Below, in pieces: positions 55,056 to 64,000 of a DNA stretch of 64,000 bases (its first letter is position 1; each line of letters begins with the position of its first letter). The stretch is from Oleiharenicola sp. Lineage in GTDB: Bacteria > Verrucomicrobiota > Verrucomicrobiia > Opitutales > Opitutaceae. The stretch is taken from contig JANYDW010000070.1 in the NCBI GenBank assembly GCA_025363455.1, positions 39,966-103,965 on the forward strand, in the 5' to 3' direction. The notes beneath the pieces are model-generated. The model was not told the DNA's origin. It saw only the letters and a list, made by a program, of their open reading frames with translations, and did no database searches. A program made the position numbers and the translations under genes.

Positions 55056-55266
55056 AGGGGAGGTGAACCGCTAATGGGATTTCACTAAAGGTGAAATCCA
55101 CGGCTACCGCTCCGGCTAATCGCCTGCGCCGGCAGGTTTGGGGTCTGCTTATCGCAGACTTTCCCTGCCCGCGATTAGCGGGCCCCCGGAACCAATCGTG
55201 TAGGCGATCAGCCGGAGCCGCTGGCTCAAAATTTCGCCGTTGGCGAAATTCCATTAGCGGTGACCC
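55056..55266 (-). repeat. Composite nested-hairpin element, copy 2 (about 210 bp)
   Basis: Ends GGTGAACCGCTAATGGGATT and GAAATTCCATTAGCGGTGAC. Internal hairpins CTCCGGCTAATCGCCTGC / GTAGGCGATCAGCCGGAG and GCCCGCGATTAGCGGGC. Inverse orientation to copy 1 at 23738. Confidence 0.85.
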
Positions 55267-55406
55267 TGCCCCTGGCCCGTAGCGGCATGACTGCCGGGGT
55301 TGGGGAGAACGGCGCGCATAGAGCGCCGCTACAGCAAAGAGATTTCAGAGCGGGAAATGGCTTATGTGAACCTTTTTCTTGTGTATGGAAATCGCGCCGG
55401 TTTTAA

Positions 55407-57119
<1,713 letters not shown>

Positions 57120-57124
57120 CACCC

Positions 57125-57916
57125 ATGCTCTTCGATCCCAAACGCCTCCTCCTCATCGCCGGACCGTGCTCGCTGGAGAATGAAACGGTCTGCCGCGCCG
57201 TGGCGGAGTCGCTGACCAAGCTGGCGAAGAAGCACCGCGAGTTGAACATCGTGTTCAAGGGTTCGTTCGACAAAGCTAACCGGACCTCGCTCGGTGGACG
57301 CGGCACGGGCATAAAGGAAGGGCTGCGGCTCCTCACGCTGATTAAGAAAGATTACGGTTTTCCCGTCCTGACTGACATCCATGAGCGGCAACAGGCCGCG
57401 GAGGTGGGCAAGGTGTGCGATGTGCTGCAGATCCCCGCGTTCATGTGCCGCCAGACGGACCTTCTGCTCGCCGCCGCCAAGACGGGCCGCGTCGTCAACG
57501 TGAAGAAGGGCCAGTTTCTCTCGCCGGCGGAGATGCAATTTGTCGTGAGCAAGCTCAAGCAAGGGAAGGCCGCCGAGATCTGGCAGACGGAGCGTGGCAC
57601 GACCTTCGGCTACCAGAACCTTGTCGTGGACATGCGCAGCTTTGCGCTGATGAAGGCGCTCGGTTGTCCCGCGATCTTCGACGCCACGCACAGCGTGCAG
57701 CTGCCTGGCGCCGCCGGCGGCAAGAGCGGCGGCCAGCGTGAATTCGTGCCGCCGCTCGCCAAGGCCGCTCTCGCCGCGGGCGCCGACGGTCTTTTTCTCG
57801 AGACGCATCCGGACCCGGCCAAGGCGATCTCCGATGCCGCCAGCCAGATCCCGCTTGCCGAGCTGCCCGCGCTGATCGCGACTTGCGTGGCGGTGTGGAA
57901 GGCGGTCCGGAACTGA
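57125..57916 (+). CDS. kdsA: 3-deoxy-8-phosphooctulonate synthase
   Basis: 263 residues. Condenses phosphoenolpyruvate and arabinose 5-phosphate to KDO 8-phosphate for lipopolysaccharide. [11 protein letters not shown] carries the Cys of the metal-dependent class (E. coli KdsA has Asn there). [32 protein letters not shown] and [10 protein letters not shown] complete the TIM-barrel active site. Its presence indicates an LPS-type outer membrane. Confidence 0.96.
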   Translation: MLFDPKRLLLIAGPCSLENETVCRAVAESLTKLAKKHRELNIVFKGSFDKANRTSLGGRGTGIKEGLRLLTLIKKDYGFPVLTDIHERQQAAEVGKVCDVLQIPAFMCRQTDLLLAAAKTGRVVNVKKGQFLSPAEMQFVVSKLKQGKAAEIWQTERGTTFGYQNLVVDMRSFALMKALGCPAIFDATHSVQLPGAAGGKSGGQREFVPPLAKAALAAGADGLFLETHPDPAKAISDAASQIPLAELPALIATCVAVWKAVRN

Positions 57917-57962
57917 GTTGCCTCGCGCAAAGGGCGCAAAGGTGGGAAGGGCTGTCAGGGAA

Positions 57963-58110
57963 TAATCGTTCTCATTCTCGTAATCTTTTTCGTTCTCGGT
58001 TGGTGCCGGAGAGAAGGAGAACGAGTAAGAGAATGAGAACGATTTAGGAGCGGTAGGGCGCGGACTCCGTTCCGCGCCGATGCGCGGCGGTGAAGGGACT
58101 CAACGCCCTA
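57963..58110. repeat. Nested palindrome TCGTTCTCATTCTC and TAGGGCGCGG unit
   Basis: AATCGTTCTCATTCTC (57964-57979) pairs perfectly with GAGAATGAGAACGATT (58029-58044), enclosing GTTCTC/GAGAAC. Then GGTAGGGCGCGGACTCCGTT with CCGCGCC and CGCCCTACC (58055-58111). It may also terminate kdsA and rsmE. Confidence 0.75.
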
Positions 58111-58112
58111 CC

Positions 58113-58877
58113 TTACGAACCCAGCTCGTTACTCAGGATGCTCAGCGCGTAGATCGCGGCCGTGTCGCTGCGGAGCACGAGTGGACCCAGGGTCACGGGC
58201 ACGAACCCGGCCATGACGGCCGCGGTCATTTCCGACGGGGAGAAATCGCCCTCTGGTCCGATGAGCCACACTGCTTGCAGGGGAGCGTTCTGCCGTACGG
58301 CAGAATGCTTTTGCGAAAACGTGGCGAGCGCTTTCTTCAGCGTCGTCGTGCCGGCGTGCAGGCTGGCGACGACCTTGAGGTCGTACTCTTTCGCGGCAGC
58401 GAGGAAGGCGGCAAAAGTCTGAATCGGCGTGATCTCGGGCAGCCACGGGTTGCCGCATTGCTTGGCGGCCTCGATGGCGGTGGTGCGCCACTTCTCGACC
58501 TTCTTGTCCGCGCGGTCGCCGTCGAGATGCACCTGGGTGCGCTCGCTGAGCAGCGGAATGATGCGGGCGGCGCCGACCTCGGTGGCCTGGCGGACGATGT
58601 CGTCCATTGTCGAGCCCTTGGGCAGAGCTTGGGCGAGGGCGATCGAGAATCTCCGGGTGGCGTAAGGGCGGGTTTCCTTCACGCGGAGCACGGCGGCGCT
58701 CTTGCTGGGGTCGGTGCACTCGGTCAGCCACTCGCGTCCGTGACCGTCGAAGACGACGACCGGATCGCCCCGGCCGCAGCGGTTCACCGTGACGAGGTGG
58801 TGGCTTTCGTCCGGCCCAAGCCGGATTTCCGCCGCACCGGCGGAAACATCAGGGGAATACGCGCGGAAGTCGGGCAT
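58113..58877 (-). CDS. rsmE: 16S rRNA (uracil(1498)-N(3))-methyltransferase
   Basis: 254 residues from ATG 58877 (MPDFRAYSPDVSAGAAEIRL). Frame upstream to 58991 is the translated MITE-like repeat. N-terminal PUA-like domain (about 1-70) and SPOUT methyltransferase with the trefoil-knot motifs ERTQVHLDGDRADKKVEKWR, IGPEGDFSPSEM and LGPLVLRSDTAAIYALSIL. Methylates U1498 of 16S rRNA with SAM. Complete and typical length. Confidence 0.94.
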   Translation of the reverse strand: MPDFRAYSPDVSAGAAEIRLGPDESHHLVTVNRCGRGDPVVVFDGHGREWLTECTDPSKSAAVLRVKETRPYATRRFSIALAQALPKGSTMDDIVRQATEVGAARIIPLLSERTQVHLDGDRADKKVEKWRTTAIEAAKQCGNPWLPEITPIQTFAAFLAAAKEYDLKVVASLHAGTTTLKKALATFSQKHSAVRQNAPLQAVWLIGPEGDFSPSEMTAAVMAGFVPVTLGPLVLRSDTAAIYALSILSNELGS

Positions 58878-58920
58878 GATGGGAAGCTGAAGGCCGGAGC
58901 CATGCGGAGCAAGGCAGTGA

Positions 58921-59036
58921 TTGGCCACAAAAAGGCACAAGAATCCGACGGCGAATGGAGTGGGCAAGGCGCCTACAGGCGCGCGGAACATGTTCAGTAG
59001 CGGACCGAACCATTTTTGTGCCTCTTTGTGGCAAAA
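58921..59036. repeat. MITE-like element, copy 1
   Basis: TTGGCCACAAAAAGGCACAA at one end and TTTTTGTGCCTCTTTGTGGC at the other (imperfect ~22-base terminal inverted repeats), GAATCCGACGGCGA inside, and a central GGCGCCTACAGGCGC palindrome. Copy 2 at 59790-59906 has the same order and length. Confidence 0.85.
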
Positions 59037-59054
59037 CGGTACGGTTGAATCGGG

Positions 59055-59603
59055 TTAGGTTTTCGGCTGCCGGAACACGAACAGGTGGTTCAGGCCGAGT
59101 TGGAAAGTCTCATGGGCCTCGAGTTGCAGGCCGGCGGCTTCGAAGATGGCGCGGGTGTCCTCCGGCTTGAACCCATGGTGTTCCTCCAGGCTCATGCCAT
59201 CGGCGAGACCGAGGCGCACCAAGGTGTGTACGATGTCGTCCACGCGCGGCGAGGGCACGGTCATGATGAGCCGGCCGCCGACAGCCAGCAGCCGGCGGGC
59301 CTCGCGGGCGAGGGGGGCCTTGTCCCGGATGTGTTCTAGTGTCGCGAGCAAGATGATGGCGTCGAAGGAGAGGTCGGGAAAATCCACAGGTTCGGCAAAC
59401 GGCCGGGCGATGATCCGGTAGCCGGTGGAATCGCGTGGGGTGGCGAGGGGATCGAGCCCGGCGCTGGGACCGATCGCCGCCCCGAGTCTCCCGAGAAATT
59501 CGCCCTGATGGCAGCCGATGTCGAGGACGCGGGCGCCGGGTTTCAGCCATGCCCGGACCTTGCGCTCGCGCTGGGATTGGAGGAAGCGGTCGACGGCTTT
59601 CAT
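59055..59603 (-). CDS. Class I SAM-dependent methyltransferase
   Basis: 182 residues from ATG 59603. SAM-binding motif I VLDIGCHQGEFLGRLGA (about 26-42), acidic motif II region, LSFDAIILLATLEHI (motif IV) and LLAVGGRLIMTVPSPRVDD. A Methyltransf_11/UbiE-like small-molecule or glycan methylase; the substrate cannot be told. The KAVDRFLQSQRERKVRAWLK start resembles methyltransferases of sugar or polyketide clusters. Alone, between MITE-like copies. Confidence 0.88.
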   Translation of the reverse strand: MKAVDRFLQSQRERKVRAWLKPGARVLDIGCHQGEFLGRLGAAIGPSAGLDPLATPRDSTGYRIIARPFAEPVDFPDLSFDAIILLATLEHIRDKAPLAREARRLLAVGGRLIMTVPSPRVDDIVHTLVRLGLADGMSLEEHHGFKPEDTRAIFEAAGLQLEAHETFQLGLNHLFVFRQPKT

Positions 59604-59789
59604 CGGGGAGTGCGGCAAGCTGAACAAGCCCCGGAGGAGTTGGCCACAAAAAGCACAAAAAATACGGAGGAACTTTGCCACGGATTGCACAGATGAACAC
59701 GGATTAATGGAGTTCAGATCCGGTATTGATCCGTGTCATCCTTGGTCAAACGGTTTGGGCCAGCGCTCGACATCCTGATCAAGGCAGGG
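59604..59789. other. Gap with tract repeats
   Basis: GTTGGCCACAAAAAGCACAA (59639-59659) is a solo end of the MITE-like element. CACGGATTGCACAGATGAAC with ACGGATTAATGG and GATCCGTGTCATCC (59680-59742) is another simple repeat. No gene. Confidence 0.6.
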
Positions 59790-59906
59790 TTGGCCACAAA
59801 AAGTCACAAGAATCCGACGGCGAGTGAAGCTCTCAAGGCGCCTATAGGCGCGCGGAACTCTCAATCCAGCAGGGCGAACCATTTTTGTGCCTCTTTGTGG
59901 CCAAAA
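59790..59906. repeat. MITE-like element, copy 2
   Basis: TTGGCCACAAAAAGTCACAA to TTTTTGTGCCTCTTTGTGGC then CAAAA, with GAATCCGACGGCGA and GGCGCCTATAGGCGC inside. It ends 64 bases before the tRNA gene. Confidence 0.85.
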
Positions 59907-59970
59907 CCTCCGGTCGGTAAATCGGGGTGGACTTTGCCGGGGTGGCGGCTTTGTTTCACCGCCGCAGTGC

Positions 59971-60058
59971 GCCCGGGTGGCGGAATTGGCAGACGCAGTG
60001 GACTCAAAATCCACCGACCTCTAAAGTCTTGTGGGTTCGACCCCCACCCCGGGCACCA
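59971..60058 (+). tRNA. tRNA-Leu (anticodon CAA), CCA encoded
   Basis: Class II tRNA of 88 bases. Acceptor GCCCGGG pairs with CCCGGGC, followed by A and CCA. Anticodon stem GTGGA/TCCAC with loop CTCAAAA gives anticodon CAA, reading UUG. Long variable arm (CGACCTCTAAAGTCTTG), T arm GTGGGTTCGACCCCCAC. The sequence after CCA changes at once to lower GC, as at a tRNA integration site. Confidence 0.97.
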
Positions 60059-60847
60059 AATCAGAATTTCAGGTAACTCTTCGGAACGATGGAGTTACTG
60101 AGTGTATCATAGAAGCAATAAACTCCCAATTCGTGGTGAAATCGCGAAATCGCGAGATGCTTGGACAATTTGATGAAGATAGCGACTCGGCTATACTCTG
60201 CACTGTCTGGTGTGAGAAACGGGTCACTCCGTTTTAAAGTCGTACGTCTTTCCCGGGCGTCCTGCGCCCTTCAAGATCAGGAAAAGAAGTCCTTGGTCGA
60301 TCTTCGAGATTCTATCCTGTAATTCCATTAATAACGGTTACCACGCTCGCTACCTGCTTGTCACGAAAGCAATTACTACGAACTGCCTTTGTTTCCGGGG
60401 CGGGCTGAATAGGCCCGCCGGATGATTATGGGGACCTGAAATCAGGTGGTCGTTGGGCAGTGGCCGCAGTGCAATGGTTACGAAGAGTTGAATTCGCCCG
60501 GCAAAGGGCAGCCCCACGCAATCACCTTACGGGCCATATCAGGAGAGAGCCCTAGCCAACCTCGGTCCACTGCCCACGGTCGTTCCATCGTTCATCTCCA
60601 CGAGCACGAAGCCTTCATTTATGTCGGGCGCGCGTTCACTGACTGATAACCAACACATGGGAATCACCGTTAAGCCCGTTGGCCTGGCCTTGTTCATTCT
60701 GACGTGCTGGCTCTGCGAAAATACGCCTGAGATAGAAATCCTCAAAAAATTTGGCTGGCACTTAGTCTAATACGGGGGTGGCTTGGTATTCCTTGTATTC
60801 GCCAGTGTCGCCCGACGAGAGAACGAGTTATCGTGGGATATAATAAG
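60059..60847. other. 790 bases without a supported gene
   Basis: Element-side flank of the tRNA. Only a GGGGCGGGCTGAATAGGCCC then GCCGG hairpin (about 60398-60421) stands out. Short frames here lack credible starts or ribosome sites, and one begins inside the tRNA. It could hold an origin or packaging signal, but I see no evidence. Confidence 0.5.
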
Positions 60848-60886
60848 GAAATCCCCAGAGAAATTATGGTCTCCGGGGATTTCTTA
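60848..60886 (-). terminator. Hairpin terminator after the 60892-61413 gene
   Basis: AAATCCCCGGAGA and TCTCTGGGGATTT form a 13-base stem with one mismatch, 14-base loop, followed on the minus strand by CCTTATTATA, just past the stop at 60892. Confidence 0.8.
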
Positions 60887-60891
60887 TCGGT

Positions 60892-61413
60892 TTAATCGTT
60901 CTTCAACGACGCCATGAACGATTCCCTAAATAGATTGCACCTGCCAATCCGCTGCATGCTCGACTCAGCTAGGTGGTTGAATCGTAAGGGATCGCTTTCG
61001 ATTCCGAAGTCCTGATCGCCCATTTTCCGACGATGCATGACCGTTGCAATCCAACCTTTCAACTCCTCCAGTGTTTCCTGTTTGCGGAGCAAGTAGCAGA
61101 GTTCGTAGTCAAACTTTCCTGTTCGGTTGAGGTCGGCCAGGAGTTTTCCAAGATTCTCGGATTTGCTGGGAAGCTGCAATCCGGCTACCTTGAAATCCAT
61201 CTCCGCTTCGGTCGGAATGGAAACAGAGTCGGTGGAGATGGTATCTGCCTGCTTCCGCTTCTTGCCCCCGCTTGAACCGGCAACATTGAGGCGAACCGGC
61301 TTCATGCGGTTAATGTTATCGAAGCTCTCGGACACGCGTCTAATCCGCTGATGGGTCCTATACAACCGAATGAGCTTTTTTATCTGCCCGTCGAGATCCT
61401 TGATTGTGTACAT
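60892..61413 (-). CDS. Element protein of unknown function
   Basis: 173 residues from ATG 61413 (MYTIKDLDGQIKKLIRLYRT). A longer frame to 61563 would run through the terminator hairpin of the preceding gene and is rejected. Basic, mostly helical, with a lysine-rich stretch (SGGKKRKQADT) and C-terminal KQETLEELKGWIATVMHRRK. It could bind DNA, but no family is recognised. Base composition is that of the element. Confidence 0.65.
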   Translation of the reverse strand: MYTIKDLDGQIKKLIRLYRTHQRIRRVSESFDNINRMKPVRLNVAGSSGGKKRKQADTISTDSVSIPTEAEMDFKVAGLQLPSKSENLGKLLADLNRTGKFDYELCYLLRKQETLEELKGWIATVMHRRKMGDQDFGIESDPLRFNHLAESSMQRIGRCNLFRESFMASLKND

Positions 61414-61459
61414 AACAATACTTACGCCCCGCCTTAGTTGGTCCACGTCTTCCGAGGAT

Positions 61460-61491
61460 AAAAAAGCGATGCGCCCGTGAAGACGCATCGC
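61460..61491 (-). terminator. Rho-independent terminator after the 61512-62057 gene
   Basis: On the minus strand GCGATGCG, ten bases, CGCATCGC, then TTTTTTATCC: a perfect eight-base GC-rich stem and six-T tract, 20 bases past the stop at 61512. Confidence 0.92.
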
Positions 61492-61511
61492 GCTGGTGCT
61501 AGAGGCTTGGA

Positions 61512-62057
61512 TTAGAACGGAACCCCCTCGCCAACACACTCGACCCTGGGCTTCATGTGGCATTCGTGCTCACCATTAGGAAGGGCGAATGAGCTTTCTG
61601 GCTGACACAACGCCTTGTGAGATGCAATGAACTGCCGAATGTATTGAGGCACAGGTCCTCGGGATTCGGTTTCATTTGCACTATATATCACGCGGCAACA
61701 GCCGTTCGGGTGGATTTCTATCTGAGTCCACTCCATATCATCAGTTGATGCCGTGGTCACGAGCACTGAGGTTTGGAGACGCTTGGCGAGCGCTACATAT
61801 ACCGCTAAGGGAATGCCGTTGAGGGTGTAGAACTTAAGATTGTTATCTCGTATCTTCCCGTCGAACGTGAAGGGGCGCGATCCCCAGTGCTCGCCTCTCC
61901 AGATCATCAGTTGCTCACCATGCAATCCGCGGGGAGAAGGCAAAATCGCTTGGTAACTGAGGTCGTAGGAACCCGGCTCAAAGTATTTCTTGAGAGCGGT
62001 CTTGATGTTCCGATCGGATCTGGAAAACCCGATCGTTGTATTGATTTGGTGAGACAT
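61512..62057 (-). CDS. Element protein of unknown function
   Basis: 181 residues, ATG 62057 directly abutting the stop of the preceding gene (TAA then ATG), so translation is coupled. SYDLSYQAILPSPRGLHGEQ, NNLKFYTLNGIPLAVYVALA and TQIEIHPNGCCRVIYSANE suggest an alpha/beta fold with alternating strands. No membrane segment or recognised motif. Cys and His cluster near the C terminus (EHECHMKPRVEC). Confidence 0.7.
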   Translation of the reverse strand: MSHQINTTIGFSRSDRNIKTALKKYFEPGSYDLSYQAILPSPRGLHGEQLMIWRGEHWGSRPFTFDGKIRDNNLKFYTLNGIPLAVYVALAKRLQTSVLVTTASTDDMEWTQIEIHPNGCCRVIYSANETESRGPVPQYIRQFIASHKALCQPESSFALPNGEHECHMKPRVECVGEGVPF

Positions 62058-62375
62058 TTAACGGGCCTCCTTAATGTTCGGGTTTCCGTTGCCGCCTCGG
62101 TGTTCGAAAGAACACGGCATCTCCTTTTCATTTATTGAAGAAGGTCTTTCCTTGAAATTATCGATCTTACGAAGGATCTCCTCATTCTTGGCGCGCAGTT
62201 TTGAAATACCGGTACCGGTATGGAACCCCGCACCCGTAGGTGAAGGATTGGTTGATGTGTTGGGTTTGTTTTTATGTTTCTTATGCATAAGAAACCATTT
62301 TCGTATATCTCTCGGAAAAGTATATATGTGCGGGCCAGATTTCTTAAGAAATCTCGAACTGTAATCCACTGACAT
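62058..62375 (-). CDS. Small basic element protein
   Basis: 105 residues from ATG 62375 (MSVDYSSRFLKKSGPHIYTF); a TTG at 62399 is less likely. Strongly basic middle (MHKKHKNKPNTSTNPSPTG), then a short helix (KLRAKNEEILRKIDNFKERP). Nucleic-acid binding is plausible from charge only. Lies between the initiator gene and the 181-residue gene with no gap to the latter. Confidence 0.55.
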   Translation of the reverse strand: MSVDYSSRFLKKSGPHIYTFPRDIRKWFLMHKKHKNKPNTSTNPSPTGAGFHTGTGISKLRAKNEEILRKIDNFKERPSSINEKEMPCSFEHRGGNGNPNIKEAR

Positions 62376-62430
62376 GCTCGCCCTGGTGATCACACCCAAT
62401 GCATTCAGCGGGAGCGTACTTGATGAATGG

Positions 62431-63102
62431 TCAGCTACGTTTGATTAAACCGGTCGAGTAGTAGAACGCTTTGAAGGCTCTACGATACTCTTTTTTACAA
62501 AGGTATGAGCAGGCACCCATTGAATTGGTTACCGGAGAGATATCCATATCACCGAGACAGGGGTCTCCGGTTTCTTGGGCCAGATCAAAGAGAAATGCGT
62601 TCAAGATAGACTTGATGGTTTCAAACTCAGGAATCGAAACGGACTCTGAGGTCTTTTCGAAGGAGATCAGGAAATGACCATGAGGTCGGTTACCGTAACC
62701 ATATTCAGTGGTAGCAATCCATATAAGGTCTTTACCTCTTATTTTTAATGCGATTCGGAATCTATTCATCAGCTTCCGGATTACTTCTTCTCTGGCTGTC
62801 TCTCCTCTATCGTTATCAGACCGGAGGCGTAACGGGCCAAAATTAATAGTCCCGGCTATTTGATATTGGTGGGTTACGAGACCCACAGCTTCGGGGTGGA
62901 TGTGGTTACTCTTAACGAGGAATTCCACGTCCTCCCGATCTCTGATCTTTTCGTACGACAACCGGTCTTTCTCTTGGGATTTATCACGAATAAATAGGTG
63001 TTCAGTACGATCAAGACCATCCAACAGGACGTCCATTTGGACCTTACAGGGCTCGTCAGATAGTATCTGACTAATGGTATTTAAATAATCGCGGTAAACC
63101 AT
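62431..63102 (-). CDS. HUH-endonuclease replication initiator (rolling-circle type)
   Basis: 223 residues from ATG 63102 (MVYRDYLNTISQILSD); a TTG at 63123 is less likely. The HUH metal motif is RPHGHFLISF (about residues 142-151), preceded by a strand IWIATTEYGYG as in Rep proteins. The candidate nicking tyrosine is in ACSYLCKKEYRRAF (about 202-215), in the Y-x2-K arrangement of plasmid and microvirus-type initiators. It would nick an origin to start single-strand replication of the element. No helicase domain. Overall sequence is not close to a family I can name; AT-rich DNA upstream holds TATAAT-like hexamers (63125-63137). Confidence 0.75.
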   Translation of the reverse strand: MVYRDYLNTISQILSDEPCKVQMDVLLDGLDRTEHLFIRDKSQEKDRLSYEKIRDREDVEFLVKSNHIHPEAVGLVTHQYQIAGTINFGPLRLRSDNDRGETAREEVIRKLMNRFRIALKIRGKDLIWIATTEYGYGNRPHGHFLISFEKTSESVSIPEFETIKSILNAFLFDLAQETGDPCLGDMDISPVTNSMGACSYLCKKEYRRAFKAFYYSTGLIKRS

Positions 63103-63652
63103 AATGGGTATATATATAGACAATATTATAGATTATAACCTTTGTGATTTAAGGTTGTTGAGAGGGTATGGAGGTGGGAAGGGCCTGAAACCACAAAGGC
63201 GGTTGGAGGATTGCTATATAATTACATGTCTCCTCGAAAAATCTACGAGGGGTGGCCGATTATTTTCTGTGAGTCTGTAAATTGGAAACCATGACCCAGC
63301 CAGAGGTGGTGATTCCGGTCCTTGATTGGCGAGTAGAACTCAAGGTAGCGACCAGATCGGTTACTCCATACCTCTGATTTGGAGTAGTGGCGGGGGGCCT
63401 TCCCATCTACTCCCGCCGGATTGCCTGTTTCTCTTGGGTTTAACAGGTTCTCTTCACCAATCAGTAGGAAGACGTAGATGAAGCGAGAGACTGGGAGAAA
63501 TCAGCGCAATCAATGCGGTTTACTTGGTTCAACCACTTAATCCACGCACGTCCAGAGCTTGCAGCCTTGGCAATACCCTTCTCACCAAATATCGGAGCTT
63601 GTGGGAAGATCAGAGGAACTCTCGCGGCAATCGATGAATTGACGTTGAAATA
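63103..63652. other. 550 bases without a supported gene, possible origin region
   Basis: Begins with a very AT-rich stretch (TATATATAGACAATATTATA, 63110-63130) upstream of the initiator gene. GTCTCCTCGAAAAATCTACG with AGGGG makes a small hairpin near 63228-63255. Position next to an HUH gene makes it the likely place for an origin, but I cannot point to a nick site. Confidence 0.4.
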
Positions 63653-63860
63653 TCACTTCTCGGCTAGCGAGCGTAACGCCTTCCTTATCGCATTAAATCC
63701 CTCTTCGTTTTGGGCTCCTAATTCGCTTTCCCATTTCTCCTTTTCAATTCTCTGGTACTCAATCCCGTCTCCGTTGATTTCATACCTGATCACAATATGC
63801 CCGCTCGGCAATATTTCGACAAAAGTACTGCGCTCGAGATCCCCAAGACTGGAGGTAGTC
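63653..63860 (-). pseudogene. C-terminal gene fragment cut by the IS element
   Basis: An open frame of about 68 codons ending in TGA at 63653 reads SLGDLERSTFVEILPSGHIV, then IRYEINGDGIEYQRIEKEKW and a charged helix to the end. It looks like real protein sequence, with no start codon before the IS end at 63861. The gene was probably disrupted by the insertion; its 5' part should lie beyond the IS. Confidence 0.6.
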
Positions 63861-64000
63861 TGAAGTGGACCCCGAAAGTTGGACAGCGGGGGACGGTTCC
63901 ACTAAACAAAAAAGGAATTGTTACCCATGTCCAACAAACGACGCCAGCATAGTGCCGCGCTGAAGGCCCAGGTCGGGCTGGAAGCGCTCAAGAACATCGA
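63861..64000 (+). mobile_element. IS3-family insertion sequence, left end only
   Basis: Left inverted repeat TGAAGTGGACCCCGAAAGTT followed by GGACAG, in the TGxACCCC..TTGGACA style of IS3-family ends, then a 41-base leader and the orfA start. The other end lies outside the window. GC content returns to the host-like level. Confidence 0.85.
63927..64000 (+). CDS. IS3-family transposase OrfA, 5' end
   Basis: 24 complete codons visible (MSNKRRQHSAALKAQVGLEA, LKNI): the start of the HTH_Tnp_1 helix-turn-helix protein that binds the IS ends. OrfB, with the DDE domain made by frameshift fusion, is expected next. Runs off the right edge. Confidence 0.88.
   Translation, partial: MSNKRRQHSAALKAQVGLEALKNI

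Larger units (their letters stand above)
60059..63860. mobile_element. Low-GC integrated element with rolling-circle initiator
   Basis: From the last base of tRNA-Leu to the IS3-family end, base composition is visibly lower in GC than the rest, codon use differs, and none of the host's repeat families occurs. Four minus-strand genes: an HUH replication initiator, then three unknown proteins with tight spacing and hairpin terminators. No integrase, capsid or relaxase is seen, and no second copy of the tRNA 3' end is found before 64000, so the right boundary is unknown. Confidence 0.6.

Noticed and set aside
60031..60237. A 68-codon frame at the start of the low-GC element
   Set aside because: Its start lies inside the tRNA-Leu gene, it has no ribosome-binding site and shows no protein-like pattern beyond composition.
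60059..63860. Classifying the low-GC element as a prophage
   Set aside because: No capsid, coat, portal, tail, lysis or integrase gene can be seen; only the HUH initiator supports a mobile replicon.
63513..63863. A 116-codon plus-strand frame near the right edge
   Set aside because: The opposite strand over 63653-63860 reads more like protein (EILPSGHIVIRYEINGDG), and the plus-strand product is rich in Ser/Pro/Leu with no motif.

Overview
The window looks like chromosomal DNA of a GC-rich Gram-negative bacterium, most likely a member of the Verrucomicrobiota near Opitutaceae. This is inferred from gene style, not from a search. Supporting features are KDO synthesis (kdsA) and a TonB receptor, which imply an outer membrane; a Gld-type ABC exporter with DUF4340 and AsmA-like partners; DUF1080, Gfo/Idh/MocA and sulfatase-type secreted enzymes; a HEAT-repeat lipoprotein; and an unusually dense load of short palindromic intergenic repeats. 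The last ~4 kb is clearly less GC-rich and looks acquired.

Layout. 1-5.4 kb: a B12 locus, with methionine synthase metH (minus strand, running off the left edge) divergent from a probable cobalamin riboswitch and a BtuB-like TonB receptor. 5.5-12.8 kb: an MmeI-like restriction-methylase remnant, recQ, a YcaQ-type glycosylase, a coiled-coil membrane protein and phoH. 12.9-18.8 kb (minus): a HEAT/discoidin lipoprotein with a Tat-exported Gfo/Idh/MocA protein, then a DUF6580-like membrane protein, cob(I)alamin adenosyltransferase and peptide deformylase. 18.9-28.6 kb: an unrecognised membrane/coiled-coil pair, a REP-associated tyrosine transposase (RAYT) flanked by its repeats, a divergent CaCA-like exchanger, a DUF1080 protein, a PIN toxin-antitoxin pair and a sulfatase homologue lacking catalytic residues. 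29-43 kb: a large CHASE/PAS hybrid histidine kinase, then an operon-like run birA, ABC ATPase, permease, GldG, DUF4340, AsmA-like. 43-54 kb: two paralogous secreted proteins, a decayed TIR gene, a VapBC pair and two long overlapping TIR-membrane-TPR-TolB/FlgO-TPR genes bracketed by direct repeats, then adenosine kinase. 54.4-59.6 kb: DUF6941-like gene, pyrG, kdsA, rsmE and a methyltransferase. 59.97 kb: tRNA-Leu(CAA), directly followed by a low-GC element with an HUH rolling-circle initiator and three unknown genes, cut by an IS3-family element at the right edge.

B12 is a recurring theme: a B12-dependent enzyme (MetH), B12 uptake under a riboswitch, and adenosylation elsewhere in the window. 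A second theme is repeat invasion. REP-like palindromes matching those around the RAYT, a ~210-265 bp nested-hairpin element, a ~117 bp MITE-like element and several simple repeat families fill most gaps. Several have entered open reading frames in frame (metH, the YcaQ homologue, the sulfatase homologue and both TIR genes), where they appear as low-complexity linkers.

The best candidate for a little-described system is the tandem TIR-TPR pair with its decayed third TIR and adjoining toxin-antitoxin genes (45.1-53.1 kb). The tRNA-Leu-borne rolling-circle element (60.06-63.86 kb) comes second.
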